Below, in pieces: positions 12,931-13,024 of a DNA stretch of 13,024 nt (positions within the stretch are counted from its first letter, which is position 1; each line of letters starts with the position of its first letter). The translations under genes were made by a program, and so were the position numbers. Origin of the DNA: Hyphomicrobiales bacterium (GTDB taxonomy: Bacteria > Pseudomonadota > Alphaproteobacteria > Rhizobiales > OSC116); assembly GCA_013214985.1 (NCBI GenBank), contig JABSRY010000028.1, positions 1 through 13,024 of the forward strand, given 5' to 3'. A model generated the notes under the pieces. The model ran no database searches. It had not been told where the DNA came from and saw nothing but the letters and a program-made list of their open reading frames with translations.

Positions 12931-13024
12931 GTAATCCACCACCAAACATATAGCCTAACGCCTTTAAAATGATTACACTGATATAATGACCTATTCTGTT
13001 GATTTTCGCCGCCATATCCTTTTT
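12923..13024 (-). CDS. partial or small ORF at the right edge
   Basis: The frame is open to the right edge and ends at TAG 12925-12923, overlapping the next ATG by 8 nt. Within the window an ATG at 13015, with AAAAAGGAT directly before it (rather close for a Shine-Dalgarno sequence), would give a 30-residue peptide: MAAKINRIGHYISVIILKAL then GYMFGGGLHG, one hydrophobic helix with a Gly-rich end. Alternatively this is the C-terminus of a longer gene such as a tape-measure protein, which precedes gp43 in Mu-like phages. The window cannot decide. Confidence 0.4.
   Translation of the reverse strand, partial: KKDMAAKINRIGHYISVIILKALGYMFGGGLHG

Noticed and set aside
1976..13024. CRISPR array, insertion sequence or retron-like element
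   Set aside because: No regularly spaced repeats, transposase or reverse transcriptase motifs were seen; the content is explained by a prophage.

Overview
The window is AT-rich DNA that looks alphaproteobacterial: the partial CTP synthase at the left resembles that family's usual alphaproteobacterial form (runs such as RKIALFCNV and PDLSRW). No species can be named. It spans a chromosome/prophage junction. Host DNA runs from position 1 to about 1975 and holds the 3' part of pyrG, a Nudix hydrolase gene 2 nt behind it, and a complete tRNA-Cys(GCA) with encoded CCA.

From about 1976 onward the content is phage-like. A tyrosine integrase (2132-3472, + strand) starts 156 nt after the tRNA, which makes the tRNA-Cys 3' end the likely attachment site. 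Between them lie three AGTAC repeats spaced about one helical turn apart, overlapping a predicted integrase promoter. After a small divergent phage gene (3551-3832, - strand) comes a lysis cassette on the - strand, read right to left: CHAP-type endolysin with a peptidoglycan-binding domain, two-helix holin-like protein, Rz-like i-spanin, and an overlapping out-of-frame Rz1-like lipoprotein, closed by a strong intrinsic terminator at 3908-3941.

A gene-poor stretch (5451-6069) separates lysis from tail genes. It holds several hairpins and a well-formed + strand promoter and terminator pair that could make a small RNA of about 85 nt.

From 6070 to the right edge lies a Mu-type contractile-tail baseplate module on the - strand. 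In transcription order it is: gp43/N-like protein (only the C-terminal part of the usual protein), gp44/P hub, gp45/V spike, gp46, gp47 (baseplate J), gp48 (DUF2313), fibre anchor, tail fibre, fibre-assembly protein and two small membrane proteins. Most joints are start/stop overlaps or tight spacing, so these genes are probably co-transcribed. The series is interrupted between P and V by a + strand DUF2721 membrane protein gene (10633-11046), a moron-like insertion flanked by hairpins.

Head genes, repressor, replication genes and the right attachment site are not in the window. The element combines a site-specific tyrosine integrase with a Mu-like tail, so it is a mosaic temperate phage rather than a transposing Mu relative, as far as this end shows.
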